Under the pieces are notes generated by a model that saw only the letters and a list, made by a program, of their open reading frames with translations, ran no database searches and was not told the origin of the DNA. This document shows positions 25,745-35,040 of a stretch of DNA of 64,000 bases, one piece after another. How positions within the stretch are numbered: the first letter of the stretch is position 1; every line of letters begins with the position of its first letter. The position numbers and the translations under genes are program-made. Origin of the DNA: CAZMNY01 sp964635375 (GTDB taxonomy: Bacteria; Planctomycetota; Planctomycetia; Pirellulales; Pirellulaceae); the NCBI GenBank assembly GCA_964635375.1, contig CAZWOU010000011.1, positions 1-64,000 of the forward strand, in the 5' to 3' direction.

Positions 25745-27130
25745 CTAATCTGGCAATTCTTCGCCGCGTGTTTCCCGGCCCAACAGCGTGACGACGATGC
25801 CCAGGCCAAATAGGGGCGCAAGGTAGAGCGCGGTCTGTTCCGGCGCCCAAGCCATCGACCCAGCGATGTAAATGGCGGCCGCGGTACCGAACCGACCGGC
25901 GTTGAAGCAAAATCCGGTCCCCGTGCCTCGCAATCGAGTGGGGAAAAGCTCTGGAAAATAGACCGCGTAGCCCGCGTGCATTCCAAGCGTAAGAAATCCA
26001 AAGATCGGGAGTGTGACCCAAAACACAGGCGCCGAGACGTTCTGAGGAATCAAAACCACGAACATTAGCAACGCCATGACTAAGCCGCCTGTGTGATAGA
26101 ACACAAACGCGCCCTTGCGACCGAGCATGTTGGAGATCCAGCCAAACAGCACGAGCCCCAAACCGCCGCCCAAAGTGTTTAGGCACATCGCGGTCATCTC
26201 AGCTCGTTTGATCGGAGACGCGTGTCTTTCCAACGCCGCCTTCTTGGTCGCCTTGTCTGCATCTGGACCGACTTGCTCCTCCGCCAACGCTTCTGTCTGA
26301 GCCAAACGCATCAGCGCGTTCTTGCCATAGATGTGGCAGCCCCAAAAGGTGACGAGCCCAATCGTGGCGAGAGCGACGCCCACGCACGTGTTGCGGATGT
26401 TATCCGCCTTAAACAAATCGGGCAGCGACCCAGTGACCTGGGTCGCGTCGAGCTTCTCTCGCTTCTTCGCATCATGCCATTGCTCGGGTTCTTTCATCTT
26501 CCAGCGAATCACGACCACCAGAAGAGCTGGAAGAATGCCGATCAGGAACCCCAACCGCCAAGTACTGTCGCCCCAAACCTTGGCGCTAATAATGAAGAAC
26601 CCGACGGCAACGGCCAGCAGCGTGCCAAACACGCTTGAGGCGTGAAAAATCGAACTCATAACCGGACGCGACCGTTTCGGCATCACCTCGGCGACCATCG
26701 CGCTGGCGACCGCCCATTCCCCGCCTACTCCCATTGCCACCAAGAAGCGAAGCACCACCATTTGCCAAGGCGCATTGGCGAAGGCAGTGACGCAAGTGAA
26801 GACCGAGTAAAACAAGATCGTCACGATCATCGTCTTAGATCGCCCGATCTTGTCGCTGAGGATTCCAAACAAGATCCCGCCAAAGGCGCCGCCCAAGAGA
26901 AACGACGCCAAGGCCCAGTTGTTCCAACTCGCAACCAAGGGGTCGTCCGCTGATGAGACACCCAATAGTTGAGGCATGGCGTCGCGCATGCTGGCCACAA
27001 AGATCTGGCCTTCAAAAACGTCGAATACCCATCCCAGTGAAGCGACGACGAGCACCAGCCACTGGTAGCCCGTAATGCCCTCGTGCCATTTCAACGCCCG
27101 CCCATCGAGTTGTTTCATTTGTTGATTCAC
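25745..27130 (-). CDS. MFS transporter, sugar/organic-acid symporter type
   Basis: A 461-residue polytopic protein with about 12 membrane segments. The MFS loop motif GILSDKIGRSKTMI follows segment 2, and RFLVAMGVGGEWAVASAMVAE is in segment 4, as in the sugar and aromatic-acid symporter groups. A charged loop of about 35 residues separates the two halves (near residues 280-315). It starts with GTG 27130; an ATG four codons in is possible. It lies between a sugar isomerase-like gene and a Gfo/Idh/MocA gene on the same strand, pointing to uptake of a carbohydrate or sugar acid. Confidence 0.9.
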   Translation of the reverse strand: MNQQMKQLDGRALKWHEGITGYQWLVLVVASLGWVFDVFEGQIFVASMRDAMPQLLGVSSADDPLVASWNNWALASFLLGGAFGGILFGILSDKIGRSKTMIVTILFYSVFTCVTAFANAPWQMVVLRFLVAMGVGGEWAVASAMVAEVMPKRSRPVMSSIFHASSVFGTLLAVAVGFFIISAKVWGDSTWRLGFLIGILPALLVVVIRWKMKEPEQWHDAKKREKLDATQVTGSLPDLFKADNIRNTCVGVALATIGLVTFWGCHIYGKNALMRLAQTEALAEEQVGPDADKATKKAALERHASPIKRAEMTAMCLNTLGGGLGLVLFGWISNMLGRKGAFVFYHTGGLVMALLMFVVLIPQNVSAPVFWVTLPIFGFLTLGMHAGYAVYFPELFPTRLRGTGTGFCFNAGRFGTAAAIYIAGSMAWAPEQTALYLAPLFGLGIVVTLLGRETRGEELPD

Positions 27131-27271
27131 TGGGTCTTCTTCGCGGTCAAGATATGAGAGATCAAATATCGGGACGCCATTCTAGCCCGAATGGCAGACC
27201 AGTGTTGGGCGGAGTGCATTCCTCCGAGCGACTTTGTCTCGTCCTGCGAAGGCTCGCCCAGCCCCTTGACG

Positions 27272-28078
27272 CTAGCCCACAAGCTCCGCCAACCGGTCGT
27301 ACCCGCGTCGGAGCATTTCCGCGGGATCCTCGGCCCAAAGCTGCGGGTTGAATAACTCCAGACTGATGGCGCCTTCGTAGCCGATTTCACGGAGCACCTT
27401 GAGCTCAGCTTTCAAATCAATCACGCCCTCGCCCAGCATGACTCGATCCGGATCCTTCTGTTGGCCCGCCGGGATGTCCGCCGCCGCATCGTCGATATGA
27501 TAGTGGCTGATCCTCTCCGCCGGGATGGCTCGAAGTTGATCGAGAGTCGATTCAGTGTTCCAGGAATGGAAGGCGTCGACGATTACGGTCGCATCATCAT
27601 CGGCCGTGGCCTGGACGATCTCCCAGGCGTGAGACAGCGATGAGGCCGAGTGGAAGAAACTGATGTACTCAAAGGTTGGGCGAACTCCGATTTCTCGACC
27701 CAGCGATAACAGGTCGCGGTAGCGACTCGCCAACTGATCGAACGGGCATGGGTCTCGCGGCGGCGAGCAAACCAAGTAGGGGCACTGGAAACGGGCAGCC
27801 AGTTCCATTCGCCTCCGCGCCTCATCCAGCATCAGCGGATACTCCAACTCACTCGCTTCCCCCCACGCCCGCAAAGCGATCATGCTGGGCACGATCAGGC
27901 CGCGATCCGAAATGGCCTTCTCGACATCGCGCACCTCGCCTCCTCGACCAATGTGTTCGTAGATGTCGTTGATCCAAAGCTCGACTCCCGCAAAACCCGC
28001 GTCCGCCGTTAGGCGGATCTTCTCCAGCAACGGCTGCGGTTTGATCGTGCTAGTGTTGAGACACAATGTAGAGGCCAT
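27272..28078 (-). CDS. Sugar phosphate isomerase/epimerase family protein
   Basis: A 268-residue xylose-isomerase-like TIM barrel (AP endonuclease 2 superfamily). Visible features are CLNTSTIK at the start, GFAGVELWIND, FEYISFFHSASSL, VIVDAFHSW and HYHIDDA, which supply the usual Glu/Asp/His metal ligands, and ISLELFNPQLW near the end. It is cytoplasmic. First gene of the minus-strand unit 28078-24698 with the transporter and dehydrogenase, a layout like inositol or ketose catabolic clusters. AAGGA lies twelve bases before the ATG. Confidence 0.87.
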   Translation of the reverse strand: MASTLCLNTSTIKPQPLLEKIRLTADAGFAGVELWINDIYEHIGRGGEVRDVEKAISDRGLIVPSMIALRAWGEASELEYPLMLDEARRRMELAARFQCPYLVCSPPRDPCPFDQLASRYRDLLSLGREIGVRPTFEYISFFHSASSLSHAWEIVQATADDDATVIVDAFHSWNTESTLDQLRAIPAERISHYHIDDAAADIPAGQQKDPDRVMLGEGVIDLKAELKVLREIGYEGAISLELFNPQLWAEDPAEMLRRGYDRLAELVG

Positions 28079-28532
28079 ATTCGTCGGTATTCCTTACGTG
28101 ATCTTTTCAGTGATCCTCGTTGCCAGCCAACGATGCTGTGGAATGTATGCCGGTAGGTTACCAAACTGAGCCGTTCAAGTGGCGAAGCGGGCACGAAGAG
28201 ACTCGAAGAACACAAGAAGGGAAATATGGCCACAAAGAGCACGAAAAGGAAATGGGCGTTGATCGAGCGGACAGACGCCGGATGAGACGGCGAGACGGAT
28301 AGAAGGGAGAAAGGAAAGTACGTCCACGAGAAGCCCAGCGCGCGTAGCCACAACCAAATTAAGAACAGGTGTGACGCTGCCGCGGTAGATTGATGTTTTG
28401 ATCCGCATCGCGGCCATAATCAACGCTAGAAACGCAAGGACCGACGACCTAATGAAACTGGCAGCTTAAAAGTCTGCGCACCGTGCAAGGATTCTCGACG
28501 TTAGTAATACAAGAAGGGAAAGTGAAAACTCA
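28079..28532. other. Intergenic region, low complexity, no gene seen
   Basis: About 450 bases between two minus-strand genes. The stretch 28189-28253 is purine-rich and quasi-repetitive (variants of CACGAAGAG and CACAAAGAG). I see no credible gene in either strand. Confidence 0.55.
28189..28253. repeat. Purine-rich quasi-repeat (CACGAAGAG-like)
   Basis: Degenerate repeats of the form GCACGAAGAG, AACACAAGAAG, CACAAAGAG, CACGAAAAG. Their reverse strand reads as a Leu/Phe/Val-rich spurious frame. The function is unknown. Confidence 0.5.
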
Positions 28533-29474
28533 CTAGGTGATTTGCCGCCGTAGTTCGTCAAGCACTCGCATGTTTCCCAGCGTGTCTTCTGCAGTGATCC
28601 ATGGTTTGGCGCCTGCTGCGGCTCGCGCGAACGCCTCAGCTTCCAAGGCGTAGGGACCTTTGTCGGAGGAGGCGGTCACGGTTTCGGTTCCATCTGGCCG
28701 AACGATGTCGAAGCGGCCATTGCTAAACCAGGGCGTGTCGATTTGCAGATAGCCTTCGGTTCCGCCGATGTAGGATGTGCGGTCGGCGTGGACGGTCATC
28801 CCGCACGTGAAAACGGCGAAGATCCCGCCTGGAAAGTCGAGTGTGCCCGCTGCGTAGTCATCGACGCCAAATTCGTGCGAGTGGGCGGACACATGGACTC
28901 GATTTGGTTCGCGTCCGGCCACAGCTCGAGCAAAATTGATACAGTAGCAGCCGACGTCCATCAACGATCCGCCCGCCAAGTCGGCTTGATACCTGACATC
29001 GTTTGCCGAGGATTCACGATGGTAGGTGAAGTGGCTGCGAATCAAGCGAACGTCGCCGATCGCACCATCGTGAATTGCCTGCAACAGCTTTGGCATCACG
29101 GGATGGCTGCGATACATGAAGGCCTCGACCAAGATTCGGTCGTTCTTTTTGGCGGCCGCGAACATCTCTTCAGCTTGGTCGGCCGAGGTCGCCATCGGCT
29201 TCTCGCAGAGCACATGTTTCCCCGCTCGCAGCGCTTTGAGCGTCCAGGGGTGGTGCAGCGTGTTGGGAAGCGAGATATAGATCGCTTCTACGCTCGGCTC
29301 GTCTAGCAGTTGCTCATACGAGGCGAGGGGCTTCCCGCCATGCTCCAAGCAGAATTGGGCCGCCGTTGCCTGCTTGCGCGAACCTGCGGCAACCAGCGTC
29401 TGCCCGTCGGCGGCACGCAGTTCAGCAGCAAATTTCCCGGCGATCTTGCCGGTACCCAGGACTCCCCACTTCAT
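28533..29474 (-). CDS. Gfo/Idh/MocA family dehydrogenase
   Basis: A 313-residue cytoplasmic oxidoreductase. Nucleotide site GVLGTGKIAGKF (4-15), intact catalytic motif KHVLCEKPMAT, and the later GGSLMDVGCYCINFAR block typical of the dimeric dihydrodiol dehydrogenase-like / glucose-fructose oxidoreductase-like branch. ATG 29474 is chosen because AGGAGGAAG precedes it closely, a better site than the GTG/ATG codons further upstream. It follows the two-gene unit 30960-29547 on the same strand, 72 bases downstream. Substrate unknown. Confidence 0.9.
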   Translation of the reverse strand: MKWGVLGTGKIAGKFAAELRAADGQTLVAAGSRKQATAAQFCLEHGGKPLASYEQLLDEPSVEAIYISLPNTLHHPWTLKALRAGKHVLCEKPMATSADQAEEMFAAAKKNDRILVEAFMYRSHPVMPKLLQAIHDGAIGDVRLIRSHFTYHRESSANDVRYQADLAGGSLMDVGCYCINFARAVAGREPNRVHVSAHSHEFGVDDYAAGTLDFPGGIFAVFTCGMTVHADRTSYIGGTEGYLQIDTPWFSNGRFDIVRPDGTETVTASSDKGPYALEAEAFARAAAGAKPWITAEDTLGNMRVLDELRRQIT

Positions 29475-29546
29475 CGCCTTCCTCCTGCGAAATGTCAATG
29501 TCTGATCGGCTGAGAAGCCCGCCCGGCGATCCGCGATTCGCGTGAG

Positions 29547-30119
29547 CTAATTCAAGATCTGAAACTCGCTGCGCAGCGCGCGTAGCAGTTTCCGCTGACG
29601 TTCATTCTTTGGTCTCTCGGCTGCGAACTGCTCGTGCAGCACGGACTGTACCCGATTGTATCGTTCGATCTTCGAGGCGCGAGGATCCTCAATTGTCTCG
29701 ACGATACCCGCGAACTCGTTGGCGTAAACCTGTTCTTGCCAATCCAGATAGACCTTGTAATCGCCACTTAGGTTGGCGCTGACCTCGGAACTCATGCGAG
29801 GCAAAGCAGCCCACTCTTGCTGTAGCTGGCGTAAGAGTTCGAGCGTTGCGGCGTGGGCGTCTCGAACTGGTTTTGGATCGGCCCGGTCGGCTTCCAGTGC
29901 ATTCATGATGGCGACATTAAAGACCCCGCTCGTTTGCTGCATTCGCGACTTGGCCGAGCGGATCCGATCGAGCAAATCACTGGCTTCCTGTTTCGCGGCA
30001 CGCCGCCTGGCGACGGTTTCTTCGTACGTTGGTCCGCTTGGCGGTTGCACCGATAGCCGGTAGCCGACCGCGAGAAACAGCACAACGACCGCGGCGATTT
30101 TCCAACGTGTAATGGTCAT
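29547..30119 (-). CDS. Membrane-anchored helical protein of unknown function
   Basis: A 190-residue protein with one N-terminal membrane segment (about 7-22, WKIAAVVVLFLAVGYRL) and a long helical, charged remainder with coiled-coil potential (EETVARRRAAKQEASDLL onward). The topology suggests it is tethered with the body in the periplasm. I do not recognise the family. The start lies 16 bases after the stop of the esterase gene on the same strand, so the two are probably co-transcribed. Confidence 0.75.
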   Translation of the reverse strand: MTITRWKIAAVVVLFLAVGYRLSVQPPSGPTYEETVARRRAAKQEASDLLDRIRSAKSRMQQTSGVFNVAIMNALEADRADPKPVRDAHAATLELLRQLQQEWAALPRMSSEVSANLSGDYKVYLDWQEQVYANEFAGIVETIEDPRASKIERYNRVQSVLHEQFAAERPKNERQRKLLRALRSEFQILN

Positions 30120-30135
30120 TGGCGCATTCCGCCTT

Positions 30136-30960
30136 CTATTTCCGCTGTTGCTTGAACAACCAATCCAAGACCTCGCGGTTGGCGTAAGTGGCGGCCCAGC
30201 TATTGTGGCCGACTCCGTCGTATTCCGTATACTTAGGTTCTCCGCCGGAGGCCTTAAGGGCGTCGATCATCTGTCGCGAACGGGCCGGCTTGACCACCGT
30301 ATCCGCGCCGCCGTGGAAGCACCAGATGGGAATGTGGTCGAACGACTTGGCGATCGCCGGGTCGCCGCCTCCACAGACTGGGATCGCCGCGGCGAACGTC
30401 ACAGGTCGGCGCTGTACCGCGTCCCACGTCCCAAAGCCGCCCATCGACAAACCGGTCACATAGATCCTCTGGGCGTCGATGTTGAATTCTCTCTGCAGCG
30501 CATCGAGCAGGTCGAGTGAGAGCTTCATGGACTTGGACGGCATCACGGGCATCTCGTGCGAGTCGGCGCTCCAATCGACGTTGACCCATTTATGGTCGGT
30601 AGGGCACTGCGGCGCGATTACGAACGCCGGGTGTTTCTGCATCACGTCGTCGCTGGCGAAATCCGTCATCGCGTGGACCAGTTGCTTCTTGTTGTCATCG
30701 CCACGTTCGCCGGCCCCGTGCAAAAACAACACCAACGGGTACTTCTTCGTCTTGTCATAGTCATTCGGTTTCAGGATGCGGTACTTCAACACGCCCCGTT
30801 CACCCCCCTTGTACTCGCGAGCTTCGTACCGATCGAGTGGATCGTCAGCCCGCACAAATACGGACGCGGACGCGAGAAGGACGAACATCATGAGGGTCTT
30901 CCAAGGCACGCGGTACCGAGCGTACGGTTGAGGATCACAGTTGGTCGGCAATTTGGACAT
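30136..30960 (-). CDS. Exported alpha/beta hydrolase, prolyl-oligopeptidase/esterase type
   Basis: A 274-residue protein with a long N-terminal region and hydrophobic signal (about 22-36, TLMMFVLLASASVFV, then RA-DD). The oxyanion part is LFLHGAGERGDDN, and the nucleophile elbow is GLSMGGFGTWD (Ser172). The acid is in FHGGADTVV and the catalytic His in GVGHNSW. Such secreted esterases (LpqC/PHB depolymerase-like, often next to glycoside-degrading genes) cleave acyl or feruloyl esters. I chose ATG 30960 with GGAG nine bases before it in place of a TTG at 30975. First gene of a two- or three-gene minus-strand unit. Confidence 0.88.
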   Translation of the reverse strand: MSKLPTNCDPQPYARYRVPWKTLMMFVLLASASVFVRADDPLDRYEAREYKGGERGVLKYRILKPNDYDKTKKYPLVLFLHGAGERGDDNKKQLVHAMTDFASDDVMQKHPAFVIAPQCPTDHKWVNVDWSADSHEMPVMPSKSMKLSLDLLDALQREFNIDAQRIYVTGLSMGGFGTWDAVQRRPVTFAAAIPVCGGGDPAIAKSFDHIPIWCFHGGADTVVKPARSRQMIDALKASGGEPKYTEYDGVGHNSWAATYANREVLDWLFKQQRK

Positions 30961-31079
30961 GGGTACTTTCTCCAAATGATTTCACATGTTGCACATCGCA
31001 CCGGCATGCCATGCGGCACAGTTTCTTCGCAAAAACGGTCCTGAGCGGAGTTTCCAAATGTTGCACGTCTCCGCGTCGC

Positions 31080-32348
31080 TCAGCGATCTGGAATGTGTTC
31101 TCCTCGGACGAGGTCTTCGAAGGTTTGCCTTTCGCGGATCAGGTGCCGTTGGCCGTCTTCGACCAGGACTTCGGCGGCAAATGGTCTTGAGTTGTAGTTG
31201 GATGACATCACAGCCCCATAGGCGCCGGCGCATTCAATCACCAGATAATCGCCAACCTTGGCTTGAGGCAAGGATCGCTTACAGACGAACCCGCCTTCTT
31301 GTTGAGTAAAGATGTCGCCAGATTCGCAGAGCGGGCCGCCGACGACGACATCACGCTGCGGCGGCGAGTCGCCAGCGCGAGTGGCGATCGACATCGGATG
31401 GTAGGCGCCGTAGAGGATAGGCCGAGCCAGATTGTTGAAGCCGGCGTCAAGCAGGTAGAACAAGTTGTCACCCATCGTCTTCACCGCGCGTATCTCGGCG
31501 ATCAGGTAGCCCGATTCGGCAGTCAGATATCTCCCCGGCTCGATCTCGAGAGAGACCGCGTGAGCAAACTGATTCTCAAGGCGCTTGCGAGTTGCGTCCC
31601 ACATTTCGAAGTAGCGTTCCAAGTCGATCGGTTCGTCGGATTCTTGGTAGCGCGTAGGCAGCCCGCCGCCCGCGCTGATCGAGGTGATGCTGGCGCCGAT
31701 CTTCAGGGCTGCTTCTTCGAGCGAGCCGCAAACCTGCGAGAGATGCTCCAAGTCCGTCCCCGATCCGATGTGCATGTGGACTCCGCTGACTTGCAGATCT
31801 CGCGAGTCGGCTCGCCGCAAGCAGTCGCCCAACTGCTCATGCCACACGCCATGTTTCGATTGAGGGCCGCCGGTGTTCGTCTTTTGACTGTGGCCGTGCC
31901 CAAACCCCGGGTTCAGCCTCAAGGTGATGTCGCGGCCCGGCGCGCGGTCGCCGAGTTGCTCGATCATATCGGGTGAGCCGACGTTAACGTGGATCTGATG
32001 TTCGACGACCAGGTCCAACGCCTGCTGATCAAAGATGTCGGCCGTGTAGACGATGGGCGGAGGGCTGCCCTGAGTCGAATAGCCAGCCGCCATGGCTCGA
32101 CGAATTTCGCCAGCGCTGACCGAGTCGACGAGACCTCCGCAACTTCGGACGAGATCGATAATCGCCAGGTTGGAACACGCCTTCTGGGCGAATCGCACCA
32201 CGTCAAATGCAGCCAAGTCCGCAAACCGACGACGGATCATCTCCGCGTCGTAAACAAAAGTAGGCGTACCGTACTGCTTCGCGAGGTCCTCGATCGCGTG
32301 GCCCACGATCTCGCGGCGAAGCGTGCTAAATGTTCCGGTCGCAGCCAT
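31080..32348 (-). CDS. lysA: Diaminopimelate decarboxylase
   Basis: A 422-residue PLP enzyme that converts meso-diaminopimelate to lysine. The PLP lysine is in VRFAQKACSN (Lys56). Further landmarks are NPGFGHGHSQKTNTGG, SKHGVW, MHIGSG, SAGGGLP, LEIEPGRYL, GPLCESGDIFTQQEGG and GAYGAVMSSNYNSRP. These blocks match the LysA form of Escherichia coli and its relatives more closely than the common DapDC form with YAVKAN around the lysine. ATG 32348 is preferred; an upstream extension is Arg-rich and lacks conservation. It is transcribed on its own, downstream of a terminator at 32521-32556. Confidence 0.95.
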   Translation of the reverse strand: MAATGTFSTLRREIVGHAIEDLAKQYGTPTFVYDAEMIRRRFADLAAFDVVRFAQKACSNLAIIDLVRSCGGLVDSVSAGEIRRAMAAGYSTQGSPPPIVYTADIFDQQALDLVVEHQIHVNVGSPDMIEQLGDRAPGRDITLRLNPGFGHGHSQKTNTGGPQSKHGVWHEQLGDCLRRADSRDLQVSGVHMHIGSGTDLEHLSQVCGSLEEAALKIGASITSISAGGGLPTRYQESDEPIDLERYFEMWDATRKRLENQFAHAVSLEIEPGRYLTAESGYLIAEIRAVKTMGDNLFYLLDAGFNNLARPILYGAYHPMSIATRAGDSPPQRDVVVGGPLCESGDIFTQQEGGFVCKRSLPQAKVGDYLVIECAGAYGAVMSSNYNSRPFAAEVLVEDGQRHLIRERQTFEDLVRGEHIPDR

Positions 32349-32520
32349 GGCGGGCAGTCTCTTCCGTATTTGTCGTCTGTGAAATAGTCGGTCAGGCGCT
32401 GGTCGGGCTTGGGAGCAACGCCCCTTCATTCAACACAACTTTGGCCGCAGGCGAAAGGGTTTCCGCGACACTCTGGTCCGACATGCGTGGGCAAATAGAG
32501 CGTCGGCAAGAACCGTCTGT

Positions 32521-32556
32521 AAAAAAAGACAGCGTGGAAACGGTTCCCACGCTGTC
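32521..32556 (-). terminator. Rho-independent terminator
   Basis: On the minus strand a 10-pair perfect stem (GACAGCGTGG with CCACGCTGTC, 32528-32537 and 32547-32556, nine-base loop) is followed by seven T. It lies about 40 bases after the stop of the secreted protein gene at 32598 and insulates lysA from it. Confidence 0.88.
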
Positions 32557-32597
32557 CTCGAACTTGGACTGAATCCCAAAAAATGGGGCAATCTGGC

Positions 32598-34253
32598 CTA
32601 GAACCCGTCGTCCTCGATGCCGCCGCCGCCAGAGGCCGCTTTGGCGCCTAACTCGATCACGCCTTCGTCGACCTTGATTTCGTAGGAGACGCCTCTTGGG
32701 ATGGTCTTCACGAGAACAGATATTCGATCTCGCCCTTGGGCTTCTTCCACCGCCGCCGCAACCGCTTTGAGCTGGGCATTGTCGGGGTCCATCTTGGCAG
32801 CGAAGGCCAAAATCGGCCCAAGCGAGATGGTTATCTCGGCGGGATTCACTTTCTTGGCGCCAGCCGCCGCGGACTCGTCAATGACCTTCTTGATCAGGTC
32901 CATGGCAGAGTTGCCAAAGCCAATGAACGCGCTTTTCTCGCCGGTGCCGAGAACGACTTCGATCTTGTCGCCCAATGCCTGTCGCGCTTCTTCGCCTTCT
33001 GGAATCGGCATCGACAGCGTGTGAAAAGTGACGCCAGCGTGCGTACCGGCATTGAACTTGACCTCTGGGAAATCGGGCTCATTCTTGGCGAGTTCGACAA
33101 GTTCCTTGAAAGCTGCTTCGACGTCCTTGCCATCGGCAATATATCCGCCAGCGGCGAAAGCCACGCCGTTATCGAGCGTCAAGACGGCGCCGCCATCCAT
33201 CTTGCCGGATGCAATCGTCTTCTTCACGACTCCCATCAGTGAGCTGAGGACTTTCTTGACGGCCACCTTGGCGTTGTCGTCATTCAGGTTGTCGTCCTTT
33301 TCGATCTCGGCCGCCGCTTGCTTTTCCACAACGGCTAGCCAGTCGTTGGTCTGCTGGATGTCGTCTTCGGTAAGCACCGAGGCGACATTCATGACAGCGG
33401 CAGCGTTAGGTTGAGAGAAACCAGAGAAGTTGCTGGTGATGCTCTCCATCGCCGCGATCTGCTTGGCCAACTTCGTGCCTTCAATCGCGGTGAGCGACAA
33501 ATCTAAATGGACGTTCTTGTTGGCTTGATCGATGGCCAACCCGAAGACAATCTCGTCGATCTCTTCAAACGCTCGAACCATTTGCTCCATCGCGCGTTCG
33601 CTCATCTTGCGTTGCGCCTCGGCGGCCGCTGGATCGCCGGATTGGGCGGCTTGCATCTCCATTTGCCGCTCAAACGCGCCTTGCATCTCTTTCAGCGCCA
33701 TCTGCCGCAGAGGCTCTGGGACGGCGCGGAAATTGGCTCGAACACCGATGTCGTACTTGCTGACTAAGTCGGCAATCGCAGCGTCCGGATTGGCGATCGT
33801 CGCCGTGCCTGCGATGCTGTTGGAAAGAAAGACCCAAGCGCCGTCTTCCTTAAAGAAAACCGGTTGATCGAGACCAATCTTCTTGACGCCATTGCCGACA
33901 TCTTCCGCTTTGCCAACTTGCTGCTCAACCATCTGCAACAGGTTCGCCAGGTTCTTCACTGGAATAAAGCCAGTCACGACCGGTTCAGGGCCGTTGAAGT
34001 TGACCACCACGCCTGCGGGCTTGCCCGTGTCTAGGTGTTGGGTGTACTGCTGAGCCATGAAAGCGACGAGTCCACCGTAGTCCTCGTAACCAGCGATTTT
34101 TGTGATGTACTGAATGTCCCCAATAATCTCGTTCGTGCTGGCAATTGAGATCGTTAGGGCGGGCGTCTGCTGGGCTCGTACAGCCGGTGCCAGGGCAATG
34201 ACCAGCGCCAGGGCCGTAAGCCAACCCATCGATTGTTTGATCCGAGTTCTCAC
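32598..34253 (-). CDS. Secreted planctomycete protein of unknown function
   Basis: A 551-residue protein with signal peptide (about 8-27, MGWLTALALVIALAPAVRA-QQ). The body is alpha/beta with many helical Ala/Glu/Lys segments and no Cys clusters. Motifs such as TISIASTNEIIGDIQYITKIAG and KPAGVVVNF recur in planctomycete secreted proteins of unknown role. It starts with GTG 34253, seven bases after AGGAG; a longer frame to 34406 has no such site. It ends in an acidic Gly-rich tail (GGGGIEDDGF). It is a single-gene unit with its own terminator. I do not assign a function. Confidence 0.8.
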   Translation of the reverse strand: MRTRIKQSMGWLTALALVIALAPAVRAQQTPALTISIASTNEIIGDIQYITKIAGYEDYGGLVAFMAQQYTQHLDTGKPAGVVVNFNGPEPVVTGFIPVKNLANLLQMVEQQVGKAEDVGNGVKKIGLDQPVFFKEDGAWVFLSNSIAGTATIANPDAAIADLVSKYDIGVRANFRAVPEPLRQMALKEMQGAFERQMEMQAAQSGDPAAAEAQRKMSERAMEQMVRAFEEIDEIVFGLAIDQANKNVHLDLSLTAIEGTKLAKQIAAMESITSNFSGFSQPNAAAVMNVASVLTEDDIQQTNDWLAVVEKQAAAEIEKDDNLNDDNAKVAVKKVLSSLMGVVKKTIASGKMDGGAVLTLDNGVAFAAGGYIADGKDVEAAFKELVELAKNEPDFPEVKFNAGTHAGVTFHTLSMPIPEGEEARQALGDKIEVVLGTGEKSAFIGFGNSAMDLIKKVIDESAAAGAKKVNPAEITISLGPILAFAAKMDPDNAQLKAVAAAVEEAQGRDRISVLVKTIPRGVSYEIKVDEGVIELGAKAASGGGGIEDDGF

Positions 34254-34702
34254 GAAGTTGCTCCTAGTAAAATTTGGATGGAAGGCGACCCCGGGAGAAA
34301 CCGGCAGCGCGCTCGTGGTGTAGTCGATACTCACACCCAACCACGGTTGTTTCGCAATTTGGCCGACCATCGCAAGAAAGCAAGAATACGAGGCCAAATC
34401 CAGCAATTCCCGACTTGCGGCAGTGTAGTGTCTGCGGGTTTGCAGGAAAAGTACTGGCGGTCACAGCGCCAAGCTGGCGAGACTTGGGCCGATCGTGACT
34501 CCAGCGGCCTCCTCCGCCAGTCAGAACCTGCGAGGAAGAACCCTGTGCGTCGAGCGGGTGTCTACCCAAGAGCTTGCCGCCGATCGCGAGAGTTTGGCTA
34601 TCTTACCCAGACCGCCGCGTAACTGCGGGAGGTTGCTGGCAACTTGCATGAGAGGGCTTGCACAACCCAAATGGGTGGGACGCGGCCGAAGACCAATCTG
34701 GA
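34254..34702. other. Intergenic region, no gene seen
   Basis: About 450 bases between the secreted protein gene and infA, both on the minus strand. No tRNA, terminator or coding region stands out. It must hold the promoter of the secreted protein gene near its left end. Confidence 0.5.
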
Positions 34703-34921
34703 CTAGCGTTCGCGGTAGACGATGCGGCCTTTGGTGAGGTCGTAGGGGGAGAGTTCGACTCGTACTTTGTCGCCCGGTACGATCCGAATGAAGTGTTTGC
34801 GCATGCGGCCAGCCACATGGGCGAGGACTTCCGAACCCGTTTCCAGCTGAACACGGAATCGCGTGTTCGCCAGCGCTTGGGTTACGGTCCCGTCGACTTC
34901 GAGTGCTTCTTCTTTTGACAT
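34703..34921 (-). CDS. infA: Translation initiation factor IF-1
   Basis: A 72-residue S1/OB-fold protein that binds the 30S A site during initiation. Hallmarks are MSKEEALEVDGTV, NTRFRVQLETG, VLAHVAGRMRKHFIRI and SPYDLTKGRIVYRER, full length for the family. AGGA lies eight bases before the ATG. It stands alone here, away from the usual ribosomal protein operon. Confidence 0.97.
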   Translation of the reverse strand: MSKEEALEVDGTVTQALANTRFRVQLETGSEVLAHVAGRMRKHFIRIVPGDKVRVELSPYDLTKGRIVYRER

Positions 34922-35040
34922 AGACGATCCTAGGGAATCTGATAAACGGCGCCGAAAACACGGCTCAGCCAGACTCGCTAGTCTACTCTATTGCCCCAAT
35001 CTGGCCAACTGAGGCCAACCAATCGGGTGCCTGCGATCGC

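Noticed and set aside
28009..28353. 114-codon minus-strand frame rich in Leu/Phe/Val
   Set aside because: It is the reverse reading of a purine-rich quasi-repeat and partly overlaps the isomerase gene.
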